This document shows, one piece after another, positions 1 to 11,624 of a stretch of 64,000 bases of DNA. The notes beneath the pieces are model-generated. The model worked only from the letters and a program-made list of their open reading frames with translations. It had not been told where the DNA came from and did no database searches. The translations under genes and the position numbers were made by a program. Source of the DNA: Taxillus chinensis (taxonomy: Eukaryota; Streptophyta; Magnoliopsida; Santalales; Loranthaceae); the NCBI GenBank assembly GCA_023512835.1, contig CM042091.1, forward strand, positions 1,622,553-1,686,552, in the 5' to 3' direction. The stretch's first letter is position 1; each line of letters opens with the position of its first letter.

Positions 1-972
1 ACGGAATGAGTGCGTTCGAGTACCACGGCACCGATCCCAGGTTCAACGACGTCTTCAATAAGGGCATGTCAAACCACTCTACGCTCACCATGAACCGAAT
101 CCTTGAGATCTACAAAGGTTTCGAAGGCCTGTCCTCATTGGTTGATGTTGGCGGTGGCACCGGAGCCATTGTTAACATGATTGTCTCCAAGTACCCCAAT
201 ATTAAAGGCATTAACTTTGACCTCCCTCATGTCGTTGAGGTTGCCCCTGCATATCCAGGTAATTACTAATTAAGCATCACTGAATTAAATTTAAATACCA
301 TTTCAATTAAATCCTTAATGAATATAAATAAGTGGTTGCTGGTAACAGGTGTAATGCATGTTGGTGGTGACATGTTTGTCAGCGTGCCAAAAGGGGATGC
401 TATCTTCATGAAGGTAAAAGCTGCTAAAATTCCTATAAAGTACTTGGACGACATGTTTGCAGTTTTAGTCTCGTTTACTTTTTTTTTTTAAATTTTCTTT
501 TATTGAGAAAGTCTGATGATAATAATAGGACGTCAATAACTTGAGATAAAAGCTTGTCTAGTTTCAGTGAGCAAGCCCAATTTTCATATGGACGCTGCTC
601 CAATCCCACTTCTTACAAACCTTTTAAAATTATAGTTAAACTTTGCCATCATTGCTTTGCAGTGGATATGTCATGATTGGAGCGATGAGCACTGCTTGAA
701 GTTCTTGAGCAACTCTCACAATGCACTGCCGGAGAATGGTAAAGTGATACTTGTGGAATGCGTGCTGTCGGAGGTGATGGACACAAGCCTAGCGGCAAAG
801 ATGGTGGTGGATGGTGATGTCATCATGTTGGCACACAATCCAGGCGGTAAAGAGAGGACAGAGGACTGCGAAAGAGTTTGAGGCCCTGGCCATGGGCGCT
901 GGCTTCGCAGGTGTTCGGTTTACTTGCTGCGCTTTCAACACTTGGATTATGGAATTTATCAAGCAGATTTGA
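1..972 (+). pseudogene. COMT: Caffeic acid 3-O-methyltransferase (COMT-like), 5'-truncated by window edge, frameshifted
   Basis: COMT-type enzymes transfer methyl from S-adenosylmethionine to phenolic hydroxyls in the cytosol (lignin and phenylpropanoid pathway). Three exon pieces read in one frame: 1-258 (reads [10 protein letters not shown] and the SAM-binding motif LVDVGGGTG), 349-413 (reads [19 protein letters not shown]) and 663-972 ([11 protein letters not shown] with the catalytic His; [14 protein letters not shown]). Splice sites are GT/AG and phases agree. After KERTE the frame breaks near 865-872: it runs into TGA at 879-881, while the expected ending ([12 protein letters not shown] ... 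[12 protein letters not shown]) continues in another frame to TGA at 970-972. A 1-bp or 7-bp insertion explains this. The N-terminal dimerisation half lies outside the window. The frameshift removes about 30 C-terminal residues that contribute to the substrate pocket, so I call it a pseudogene. A sequencing error at this one site is the alternative. Confidence 0.85.
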
Positions 973-1991
973 GTTTGATTCCCCATAAAAGCATATGATA
1001 CCGACGCGAAATGATCAGTTGTTACTTGTGAGCCTTGTTTTTGTTTTGGGTTATCTTCTTTGTTTGACTTTGGTTTGGCAGCTCACGGACTGGACTGGAG
1101 TAAAGATTAAAATAACACAGTTTTCATTTAAATTTAATAAAATACAATAATGATCATGAATAGGTATCTTCCCCGAGAGTACGTATGACAATGGTGGCAT
1201 CATAATAATAAAATAACTTGATAACCGGTGCCCAGGCCAACAAAAATACCAAAAAAATGAACCAACCAAATTTTTAGCATGACGGCTACTTAGTGTGTCT
1301 TTGATGCACAAGATAACCATTGTTCTACATAAGTGGTTTGTTAAAGCCTTCCATGTCAAAATTGACAATGTTATATGAATCTGCATTGTTCAAATTTATA
1401 TTGTTGTTCGGATTTGTAACATTATCTATAATACAAACACCTTCACATATGCTGTCCAGATTCGCATACTATTCGAGTTCCATAATACCAATCGCATTAG
1501 ATTATTGTTTGGATTAAGTGTGTTGAGATTGGCTTCACACTTATGTGCTTAGATTAACATTTAGTTCACATGCATACTAGATTGAATGCTTACTTTACAT
1601 TGACTATTGTTGACCATCAATATCTGATATTAACTCTCATTGATTCATATTAACTTTTGTTGATCACTTTCGAGTTGACTTTTGTTGACTTTTTTGTCAT
1701 GTTATCATATCTTTAATACAAAATCAACTTAATTTTTAACACAAGTTGTATTATGAAGTTGTCTGATTGGCAAGTAATTGTTGTTGGATCATATATTTGA
1801 CGAACTATTATTTTTGTGATATTTGGATTAATACATAAGAGAAAAATCAAAAGTCAAAAAACCATCTACAAAAGTCAACTATAGTCAACATTTGTGCATA
1901 ATGAATGTTGGATATCAAGATATTATGGGACTTAGCATTAAATAGTTTGAGTAGATATGTTACAAAAAGGGTAAAGTGTTGACTGTTCATA
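973..1991. other. Intergenic spacer, no gene seen
   Basis: AT-rich spacer after the COMT-like gene. The stretch 1600-1890 is unusually rich in TTGACT/TTGACC and the complement AGTCAA, an imperfect short repeat. No coding signal. Confidence 0.5.
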
Positions 1992-1994
1992 GCT

Positions 1995-4518
1995 ACTACA
2001 AGGGAAAAGATCTATACTCACGAAAATTTTCTATTGGTATAGACATTTTTTCCATTGGTATAGACCCTTAAGACTATTTTGACATAAGGGCTTTTCGTCA
2101 GTAGAAATCTCATTAGTATAGAGTCTATACCGATGCCAAATCCATTTATATAGACCGATGTCTATTCCAACGGAAGATTTATCCATTGGAATAGACTCTA
2201 TGGTTTATTCCAACAGAAGGTCTTTCCGTCGGCATAAATCTCGTCAGTATAGATCTATGATATATTCCAACAGCAAATTCGTTCGTCAGTATAGACTATC
2301 TATACAAAAAGATATATCCGTCTGTATAGATCTATACCAATGATTTTTTATCAAATTTTTTTAAATTAATGGATTCAATTGTTTAATTGATAATTATCAC
2401 ATTCAAATTTCAAAATACAATTGCATATATAAAAAACCAACAAATTAACCACAAAATATTTTTCCCAAAGAAATTATAGTATTTCATTAGAATTAATAAT
2501 GAGAGAATGTATATTATTATAATCACGACATCAACTACATTAATTATCCATAATAAACATTTAAATTATTACTACAATCATTCCTTCGTTCCTTTCATTT
2601 ATTATGTAGATAATAAATTCAATGTCAAGAAATGCTAGAAATAATGTTTCGGACTGAAATTAATAATTATTTTCATAAGAATTCATAAATAATAGAAACA
2701 CTAGAAAATTACTTATTATCCATTAATTTATTAATAAGACAATAATTAATGGAAACACAAATAATTATTAGTTTGTTTCTACTATAAATAATTTGTTATT
2801 CATCGTAGTGTTTCTAGTAATGTAATAATTTGGACAGTGACCTTCAATTATGTTTCAATGTTTGCATTAGAAATTATGTTTCTTAAAAATTCAGATAATT
2901 AAGAATGATTAAGGAATTTGACATCTAATCATAATTGTTCTTCGGTGAACAATAAAAATGCATGGAAGACAGTGAAAAAGCCTTAAATCTTAAATGCATA
3001 ATAATATTGTATAATAATATAAGGTAAATGATGTTGGATTAAACAGTATAGTGTTAACTCAAAGCCAATAAAAAATTAGCTTAAGAAGCATAAATATTTG
3101 AAATGAATTAGTACTCTACATGAAAAATGTTGATCCTTGGATTTACCGGAAATGGTAGAGCTCAAAGTACACCAATTTTCATCCAACTATGTATCAGTGC
3201 TAAATCATGTTATTCTATTAGGTTACCAGAATAACATGAATATTTGAAATAAAGAAAAAAAATACTTGTTGATGGATGAAGACCGTACAACAGAGGGGAT
3301 GAGTGTAATTTGCCTCTTTATTTAGCGACTTTGAATCAACGATCAAGCATAGATGCTATAGGAAGAAGGGAGTGGCGATAACCTACTGCGAACGCGGTAC
3401 AGGTTTGATTAAGATCAACAGAAGCCCAATCGAGCTGGTGGAGCCAGAGATCATGCGCTACAACGTTTATGAGCCCCTCCTGCTCCTTAGTCGTGACCAC
3501 TTCAATGGCGTCGACATGCGCATTCTTGTCCACGGCGGCGCCCGCACCTCCCAGATCTACGCCATTCAATAAATTAAGTATCACCAAGGCCCTATAGTCA
3601 TTTTTTTACCGAAGTATGTTAGCAGTCCAAGAAGGAGATCAAAGACATCCTCGTCAGCGACAACCAGACCCTCCTCGTCATCGACCCATATGGCTGCAAT
3701 AGCCCGTAAAACCGCGGATCGTGAGGAAGATGTTTGATCTGGTAGTAGCAATCTAGGGCTGGGTAGCGATGTGGCGCGGGTGGGGATGAGGAGTCGATGT
3801 CGATTTAGGGATTGGGTTGGGGAAATAAAACCCGATAGAGGAAAGTGAATAAAGACTTATAAAATAAATAAAAACTGTGTCTATGCCCACGGATGATTAC
3901 TAATCTATGGGTATAAATAAACTTGTACGGACGGAAATAGATGTCCGTGGGCATATATTGGTGTATACAGGAGCGGCTCTAGAACTTTTTTAGGGTGTTC
4001 AATTATAAAAGGCAAAATCAACTCCGACCAAACCAACTTGAATCGGCCAAGGGCGGGCGGGTGGCAATGGTTGCTAGTGTCTAGATCACCCGACTGGCGG
4101 CTGGCGTCTCGGTCTGAGAGACATTGGAGGCTGGCGGCTGGATGTAGGTCTAGGAGACACTGGCCGGTGGCTGCTGCGTCTAGATTTGGGAGATGATGCA
4201 GATGCTGGCCACTAGAGATGATTGGTACGACGAGTGAGTGAGTCAGCAATGGACAGCGTCATGGCAGCTTGGCATTTGGATCGAGGCGAGAGGATCGAAC
4301 ACTAGGCAGGGTGTGCAGATGCAAAGTCATACATTTTTTTAAATACTAATTGAATATTATCATTAAAAACAATAAATTATAATGAGTCAGGGTGTATAGC
4401 GCCGCCCCTGGGTGTATAGTTACTATCCAAACTTCTGTTAGTATAGATCCTATTTTTACACACGAATTTTTATCCGTCAGTAAAAACTTTCGTTGGTATA
4501 AGAAGTTTTATGTGTAGT
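1995..4518. mobile_element. CACTA-like DNA transposon, non-autonomous, carrying a host gene piece
   Basis: The left end reads ACTACAAGGGAAAA (preceded by CT rather than CA) and the right end reads ATGTGTAGT(G), the inverted termini expected of CACTA elements. Both ends carry many copies of a subterminal motif in both orientations, such as TTGGTATAGAC, CCGTCGGCATA and CGTCAGTATAGA (2020-2345 and 4425-4505). Dense subterminal repeats are a CACTA hallmark. GCT flanks both sides (1992-1994 and 4519-4521), a possible 3-bp target duplication, but exact end choice is uncertain. No transposase is visible. The interior 3372-3714 is an RPS16-derived sequence. The right end is interrupted by the hAT insertion that starts at 4525. 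Confidence 0.65.
3372..3714 (+). pseudogene. RPS16: 40S ribosomal protein S16 (uS9) pseudogene inside the CACTA-like element
   Basis: Reads AITYCERGTGLIKINRSPIE, LVEPEIMRYNVYEP, LLLLSR, GVDMRI, and GGARTSQIYAIQ, then TAA at 3570-3572. After the stop the similarity continues with breaks: SITKAL, then a second stop, then, in another frame, EIKDILVSDNQTLLVIDP near 3640-3690. This follows the order of plant uS9 (about 145 residues), covering roughly residues 1-120. The expected start codon is GTG (3372-3374) instead of ATG. No intron is visible inside the matched part. The final GARARFQKSYR part is absent. uS9 is a small-subunit protein near the decoding site; this copy cannot encode it. Whether it was captured as DNA or as a processed copy cannot be settled from the sequence. 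Confidence 0.8.
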
Positions 4519-5705
4519 GCTTCGTAGGAGTGAACATCGGTCGGTTCGGTCGGTTTGTATATAATTTTTAAACCAAACCAAAGACTTTCGGTTTGAAAAA
4601 AATTCAAACCAAAACCAATCAATAAATATTAAAAACCATCGGGTTTGGTTCGGTTCGGTGCATAAAAAATCGGTTCGGTTTATCGGTTTAAATCGGTTTA
4701 AATTTTAATGACAAAATAGAAAAACATTCATATCAATCCAAATCCAAATTGAAATTATACACTATTCATAGTCCTTACAATCATCAAAACATTATACACG
4801 TTATACACTTCATTCATAGTCCAGAGAATATCCCCGCTAGAACTCTGCAGGATGATTGGCAAAGAAAAGAATCATACAAGACTATAAGACTATTTGATAC
4901 ATGTTCCTTCGTATCAAATTCATCAAAAATCGATACATGCTCCTTCGTATTAGGACTATTTGAAACTATTTGATACCCAACAAAAATTCATCCTTGCATG
5001 CCGACTCAACAAAATTCATCCCATCACTTTCGCTTTCATTCAACTGCGGCACTTTCTGTAATAATATGGATCCCGATACCTAAAAGAAATTATCAAATTA
5101 AATAAAATAAATCATTTATTCTTCGAGTAAATCATATACACAGTATATGATTATCAAGTATTTCTTACGTGACTTCATATGAGAAAAGCACAGTTTTAAT
5201 TATTCCAGTACAATTCAACCATCACAATTCACTTGAAATTCAACAATTTAATTAAATAAACACCCAGAGGAGAACAAGAATACCCAGTCTAACAAAATTA
5301 AATAAACATAATATATTATAATGGGGTATAAACTATGAGAATGATTGTAAAGTCAAGGTTGAATTGAAGACAACCATAAACAGGTATAACAGAAACATGA
5401 GACTGCATGTATAATTTAAATTATAAAATACTCTGTCAGAAGTCATATAATTTAAGCACTGCCCGACTGCCCCTCAATATCATCCAGTGATATTATAACT
5501 AATATCCAGTGTAGGGAATAATAATTAAATAAACGCCAGACTTGTAATAATAACTAAATACTTAATCTTATGTCTTACCTCAAAATCACATCCTCTATCA
5601 TTAACTCAATAATCATTAATGATCGATTCATCAGTTTCTTCTAAAAGTGAACCTGTGAGAGAGAAAACAAGAAAAAGTAAATAGAAATAAATATAAATAC
5701 CTTAC

Positions 5706-7546
5706 CAAATACCTTTGAGGTTCACAAGCTTCACCTAAGTACTTGTCCACATCAGTTTGGATATTGAAGACATCTTGCTCCTCCAAGTGCTTCTTAAATT
5801 GGGATGCCAAATTTAAACGCACAATATTCGGTTGGGTTGAAGGTAAGGATGAGTCTTGACTTGAAGTTGGAACTTGCATTCCACAACAAGCTTGATTGTT
5901 AGCATACCATCCATACAACCTAACCAAAGCATCTTTAACTTTCATTGTCATTTCTATAGCTTTATCATTCCCAAATGACATCGAAAAACAAAAGCTCACA
6001 AACCTCAATTTGTATCTCGGATCTAATACAACACCAACGAATAACAAAAGATTCATCTTATCAACATTCCCCCAATACTTCTCAAATTTGGTTTTCATCC
6101 CCATTGCCATAGATTTCAAATAATCATCATCACTTGCACACATTACATTAATTTCAACTTGAAGTGTCACAAGTTCTTCAAAAAAGGTATTACATGTAAC
6201 ATGCAAAGAACTAGAGAACTTCAAATTTGCATCTTTAAAGAGTTTTAGAAATCGAATGAACATTCTTACTCTTTCCCAATCAAAATGGGTTGGAGCACCT
6301 AATAGCCTCCTTTCTTTTCCTTCACCCCCTTCCTCATTAATGCCATATCCAACTGTAGATAAAAAGTTTGGGTCTTTATCTTCCAATCTCTCAAAAACCT
6401 TTTGATATTTTTCAGCTGCATTAAGCATCTCAAATGTGGAGTTCCATCTAGTGGGAACATCCAAGCAAAGCCCCTTAGCATAAGAAATTTGTTCTTTTTC
6501 AAGACAAAGTTTAAAAACACTCAATCTAGATGGTGATGAACGCACATACCAAACAAGCATTGCGCACTCTAGCAATGGAATCATCATACTCCTTTAAACC
6601 ATCACAAACAATAAGGTTCAATATGTGTGCACAACACCTAACATGCAAAAACTCATGTTCCAATACAATACCCTTTCTACTTTTGGTTTTTTTTCTTCAA
6701 AAAACTAACAAGTAAATTGTTGGAGCTCGCATTATCAACGGTTATACAAAGAAAATGTTGCAAGTTCCACTCAAGCAAACAAAGCTCAACAGCCTGACCA
6801 AGCTTTTCATCTTTGTGACTTTCAATTAAACAAAAATTAATAATCCTTTTGTGTAATTTCCAGTCACAGTCTATAAAATGAGTGGTCAAACACATGTAGT
6901 TGAGATTTTGGGTGGATGTCCATGTGTCTGTAGTTAGGCACACTCTTTGGCCTTTTAATGCATTCTTCAATTTACTCTTCTCTTCCATGAAAATACTTAA
7001 GCAATCCCTAGCAATTGTACAACGAGATGGGATTTGAATCCATTTAGGACACACAACTGACATAAATTGTCTAAACCCCTTCTTCTCCACGAACATGAAA
7101 GGTAATTCATCAAGAATAATCATTTCAGACAACACTCTCCTGCATGCTTTCAAATTAAATGGAACAGAGACAAGATTCCCACCATCCCCATCATTACTAG
7201 GTTGGAATCCTAGTGTAGTTTGCCCCTTAACATGCTTTCTAAATGGATATTTCTTACATTTAGTCTCTAAATGACATGCCATACTTGAAGTCCCATTAAC
7301 TTTAGTTGAGCAAGCATAATTACTTTTACAATAATTACATGCAGCTCGTTCTTCATCACCCTTTACTATCGTAAAATGTTCCCATACCCATGACCTTTTC
7401 TTACCCTTAGAAGGGGCTGGTGTTGGGGCTGGGGTAGTGGCACTGGCCGGTGTAGGGGTTGGGGTAGGGACTAGGGTAAGGGCTGGCGTAGTCTCATTTG
7501 GTCCTCCCTCTTGGGTTTTATTTACTTCCTTCATTGCATCCTCCAT
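5706..7546 (-). pseudogene. hAT (Ac-like) transposase, frameshifted, C-terminal dimerisation domain missing
   Basis: Transposase of the surrounding hAT element; it would bind the termini and cut and paste the element in the nucleus. Starting at 7546 (ATG) there is a Pro/Thr-rich leader, then a BED zinc finger (WEHF ... CNYCKSNYACS ... HLETKC, C-x2-C and H-x4-C), then the RNase H-like core (QRVCLTTDTWTSTQNLNYMC; ITVDNASSN). The frame ends at 6677. The next segment (HVRCCAHILNLIVCDGLKEY) is in a second frame at about 6690-6555. The rest (YVRSSPSRLSVFK ... LDPRYKLRFVSF ... VDKYLGEACEPQR) is in a third frame down to about 5706. The two shifts lie at an A/T homopolymer (about 6690) and near 6560. 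A GTATTTG donor-like site follows at about 5716, but I could not find the hATC domain (SESAFSTGGR-type motif) in 4720-5700. The copy is inactive as it stands. Confidence 0.9.
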
Positions 7547-7918
7547 CTAACAAATTAATATATAATAATAGCATCAATAAACACGTATCAGCAACTATAA
7601 ACATTTGGTTTGGTGAACACATAGCATCAATGAACACATATCGGCAAGACAAAGAATCGTAAACAACCAATAAACATATTTTGTATGACTGATAATATCT
7701 GAAATCCAGAGAGATTACCGACTGAGCTGCTGAAGTAGTACCACTACTGCTGCCGAAGAGACAACACCGTCGCCGCTAGATGACTCGCCTGACACGCAAT
7801 AGTCAACAGATGGAGATTGGGCGCAGTTGACTTGCCGTCGCCGCTTGATGACTCACCGTGACGCTCTATCGCTGCTTTCAAAATCAAAATCTGATTTATG
7901 AAATCAATCGATAGATCA

Positions 7919-7921
<3 letters not shown>

Positions 7922-7972
<51 letters not shown>

Positions 7973-7974
7973 GG
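7922..7974. repeat. (GA)n followed by poly-G microsatellite
   Basis: About 20 GA units followed by about 13 G. It lies inside hAT copy 1, upstream of the transposase start. It makes long open frames on both strands that I do not accept as genes. Confidence 0.95.
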
Positions 7975-8542
7975 ATTACACTTACAATCTGCTGCGTGCT
8001 GCCACCGGAGAGACAACGCCAACCTCACACGCAACAAGCCAACAATTGAGAGATGGAGAATTGGAGATTGTGGAGTGTGGAGTGTGGACAGAGACAGGCG
8101 ACTGAGAGTCTGAGACGAGACTACATGGCTAGTCGCTACGACTCTACGAGAGTTCAGTAGATCGGAGACGGAGAGGGAAGTGGGAATTGCCGAATTGGGA
8201 AGTGGACTTTCGACTTTGGGACGGCGCAAAACCTAGAGTATTTACTATTTAGTATTAAGTATTAACCTAGGATGCGTTGCGTCCGTGGGAACTGAAGTGG
8301 CCGGTGGGAAGTGGGAACAATCGGTAAGGACTAAAGTGACGTAACGTCGCACATTCGCTGTATTCGGTCGGTTCGGTAACCGAACGATAGAAACCGCGAA
8401 CCAAACCAATAGGGTCGGTTTTGTCAAAATACAAACCAAATAAATTAATATAATTTTAAAAACCATTTTTTTTCGGTTTAAACGGTTTGGTTTGGTTCGG
8501 TTTACTGGTTTGGTTCGGTTTTTGATCACCCCTAGTGCTTCG

Positions 8543-8670
8543 AACATGAGGCACATCGAAAAATCAACAGTCTAAATAATATCTTAATTTAATATTTGAA
8601 GAGTTTTTCTTGTTTTATATTCTGTTGATAAATATTTTTTGTAAATCAAAAATGCTACAATTTGTATAAC

Positions 8671-8701
<31 letters not shown>

Positions 8702-9925
8702 AAAAAAAAACTCTTCCTTGATCATTATTTCGACCTAGCACAAAGGAAGCAAACATCAACACTTTACTTGAAATAAGAGAAAAAGGAAACAAGACTTGCA
8801 ATCCAAACAACATGAACTTTAAACTAGGATTAACAATAAAATAAGTAATAAATAAAATCAAAGCTTTTATAGTAGATGAATAATTACAATAACTATTGAA
8901 AGTATAAAAAGGATTCAAACTATTAATACAAATCTTCAAACTTATAATAGTGCTAAAATATTGAATCTTGGCAAAGATATAAAATTGTTAGGAAAATGAA
9001 CAAAAAAAAAGTGATAAAGGAATAAGTATAACAATGGATTGGGCTTTGTAAAGGGCTCTACAATCTTGCTGCACTTAACTTCTTTATTCAAAACCAGATC
9101 TTTCTCTTTCATCCATGCCTTTCATGGATGCTCCTCTAACTATTGCCAAAAAAAATTGAACTCTCATTCCTTTTCTTTCTTTTTTTCTTTTCCTTCTCCT
9201 TATCTCATTTGAGATAAAGTGACTATCACTCTTATAAATATTTTTTTGTCTTCATTCAAAAACCTGTGTTTCATATTGGTTATTTGATCATAATATAGTA
9301 GTATCCATATTTCAAAACTACTAGTCTACCGTGCGTAGGCTTGAAGTGTACGACAAGCGATTAGAGTGATCGATTGTCAAACAAATGCGAGACAAATGAG
9401 ATGGACTAATTATTTGATGATTAATGTCTTTGTGAGTGAATCCACTTTTACGGCAATCAAAGTGAATTAGAAGACGATCATATCCAATTAAAAGATGATT
9501 TAAGTCAATTGTAAAATGATCAGTTGCAATCGTAAGACTATTCAAACTCTTCCAACTTCTTTCTGTTTATTTGTAAACACCACAAAATGACTCTTTGTAC
9601 TATGTTGAGTATGGAGTAGAATAGTTGCTACTAGAACCTTGACTACATCGCTTGTGGGAATACGAGGGCATGAGTACCATGGCAGGGGTCTCATTGAAGA
9701 AAAAACAGAGGGAAAAAAAGGTGTGCATGAAGCGTGCACGCAAGGCTAGCTACATGCAAGTACCGTACAGGTGTGTGGTTGAATGGAGCGATGCAGTGCT
9801 CTATTGAGCAAGCACGGCGCATAGCACTTGCTACGTGAACATGCCATGGAAAGGCAGAAGGCACCCAAAGGCCATTATTTTAGCACATTTGTAACTCATG
9901 TTCATATAAATCTGTGTTATAACCC
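8543..9925. other. Spacer between the two hAT elements; C20A19 run and weak short repeats
   Basis: Position 8672-8691 is 20 C directly followed by 19 A (8692-8710), an uncommon composite homopolymer. At 9350-9545 short imperfect units built on AAGATGAT/AATGATCAG/AGACGATCA recur. No convincing gene. Confidence 0.6.
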
Positions 9926-10129
9926 TTGTAAACTAGGAGTGAGCAAAAAACCGAACCAAACCAAACAATCGGATTGAACCATATTGAACCGGACCGAAAA
10001 TACATAATTTTTAAATTACATTCAATTTATTTGGTTTGAAAAATTACAGAACCGATATAATTCGGTCGTTCCACGGTTCATTCCTATTCGGTCACCGAAA
10101 CCGACCGAACCGAGGATTAAAATTCATTG

Positions 10130-10763
10130 CATCGTGCGTATACTGCGTAGTAGTGCGTAACCCTAGCACAGTGCCTCGTGATCGCTTGAACTTGAAGCCT
10201 TAACCGTAACTTAACTCAAAGACAGCCGAGTGAGCCGACAGTCTTCCTCCGATCTCTATTCCCAATTTCCTATCCTAAGTCACGACTCAGCCGACACGGA
10301 CGGTTCTTCTTTCTCCCTTCACCAGTTCACCTTCACGGCACTGATCATCACCGATCTCCACTCCACGTACTGGCTGTAACTCTGTAAGTCCCTCTCTCTC
10401 TCTCTCTCTCTCTCTCAGCTTCAGTCTCAATATTTATCTCTCTCTTTCTCTCTTGATTTCTCTCTCTATAGTCATAAGAATTGATAATCGTTTTAGGTAA
10501 TTGAGTGTTTGATCTACTTTCTGCCTGTAAAAACCACTCTCTACCCCTGTATTTTGTATAATCCCTTTCCTCCTGTAAGAACCACTCTCTCTGTCGTCAT
10601 CTCTGCAATAGATATTTAGATCTACGTTCGTCGTTAGGATTTCCAAATCCTAAGATCAAGCAAGGGCAGCCATGGCCGGCCTCGCTCCTCCTTTGTCTTC
10701 TCACCCTTCAGCTGGGCACTAAGCTCCCGCGAAGATCGATGAGAAAGTCAATTACTTGAAGAA
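10130..10763 (+). pseudogene. Captured 5' end of a host gene (TOM40-like start)
   Basis: Inside hAT copy 2. The segment looks like a promoter/leader: pyrimidine-rich tract at 10388-10450, a GTAAGT donor-like site at 10384, then an ATG at 10672 in good plant context (CAGCCATGGCC). The frame reads MAGLAPPLSSHPSAGH, stops (TAA 10720-10722), and continues in the same frame as APAKIDEKVNYLK. The pair of MAxLxPP... and K(I/V)DEKV(N/D)Y resembles the N-terminus of plant TOM40, the mitochondrial outer-membrane import pore. The match is short, so identity is tentative. After about 10763 the sequence switches to the antisense ATPase fragment. Confidence 0.4.
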
Positions 10764-10826
10764 TTTAAGACAGCCCCCAAAGGGAAAAAAGGAACAGAGA
10801 TTGACAAAGGACCAAATTCTGACCTC

Positions 10827-11624
10827 TCAACTGGTTGTCCAGAGGAAGGATCCCTTTCTTGAATAAATACACTTGTCTGAGTTCTTCTACAAAACTCAAA
10901 ACCAAATTCTCTTGCAGCAACAAGAAAAGACCCCTCATCTGGAAACTGCTTCATAATTAAAACTACTGGTCTCTTCATTTAGATCAGGAATTGCCTTATG
11001 ACAGACTGCTAAGATTCTAAAGAATAACAATATGAAATCTGGGTTGGCCTCTTTTATCCAGTTTCCACCCATGATACCGTTGTCTTCAAAATTAAACCCC
11101 TTAATGGAAGATTTCACATCCCTTTCATGTTTTGGAGATGTTGATACTCTCTGGTTCAATTTTAGACATCCTCATGCCACCTATACCACCAAACACAGGA
11201 ACATCCAAGGTTTCTGAGTCCTGATCGTGTAGGACAAAAGCCATTTGCTGCGCAGCAGCAAGTTCAACTCCACTAGAACCCACGCCATATGCAGTACCAG
11301 CAATGGAACACTTGAGAAAATCCATTTGATTACAGGTCAAGGTGCCAGATTTATCAGACAGGATTGTGTCGACCTGTCCTAGCTCCTCATTCAAATTAGA
11401 TGTCCTTGCTTGGGCATGAACTCCAGCCTCAATATCAAACATGTGCAAGTCTTGGTTAATGAAGCTTGCTTGTAGAACCTTGACAACCTCAATTGAGACA
11501 TACGAGGAGATTGGTATCAAATACCCATACAATATAAGAGCAGTGATCAGATGGAAAATGCCTGATAAAGCAGCCTGGTTTGGGTCATACAAATTTGTTG
11601 TATTCTGTGGCTGTAAGTATCACC
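10827..11624 (-). pseudogene. P4-ATPase (phospholipid flippase, ALA4-7-type) gene fragment captured in hAT copy 2
   Basis: P4-ATPases flip phospholipids across membranes. On the minus strand the fragment reads [54 protein letters not shown] (P-type phosphorylation site DKTGT with T changed to S), [58 protein letters not shown], then LVAAREFGFEFCRRTQTSVF and GQPVER. This is the middle of a roughly 1200-residue enzyme (end of a transmembrane segment, phosphorylation site, start of nucleotide-binding domain). The frame shifts near 11155 and again where YEAESPDEG is expected (about 10960). Homology ends at a donor-like AG|GTCAG near 10830, and an acceptor-like CAG precedes its start near 11630. 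Retained splice-site sequence suggests capture from genomic DNA, not cDNA. Confidence 0.88.

Larger units (their letters stand above)
4525..8534 (-). mobile_element. hAT-superfamily transposon with 8-bp target duplication (hAT copy 1)
   Basis: Left end TAGGAGTGAACATCGG and right end ...TGATCACCCCTA form 11-bp imperfect inverted repeats. The perfect 8-bp duplication GTGCTTCG flanks them (4517-4524 and 8535-8542), as expected for hAT. Both subterminal regions are packed with GGTTCGGTTTGG-type repeats (4535-4715; 8360-8525). The transposase is encoded on the minus strand, so the element lies in minus orientation. Length 4010 bp. The interior also holds a GA/G microsatellite at 7922-7974 in the presumed transposase leader. 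The element landed at the right terminus of the CACTA-like element. Confidence 0.93.

Noticed and set aside
7744..8229. 161-codon minus-strand ORF over the GA repeat
   Set aside because: Open because of the microsatellite; lies in the leader region of the hAT transposase.
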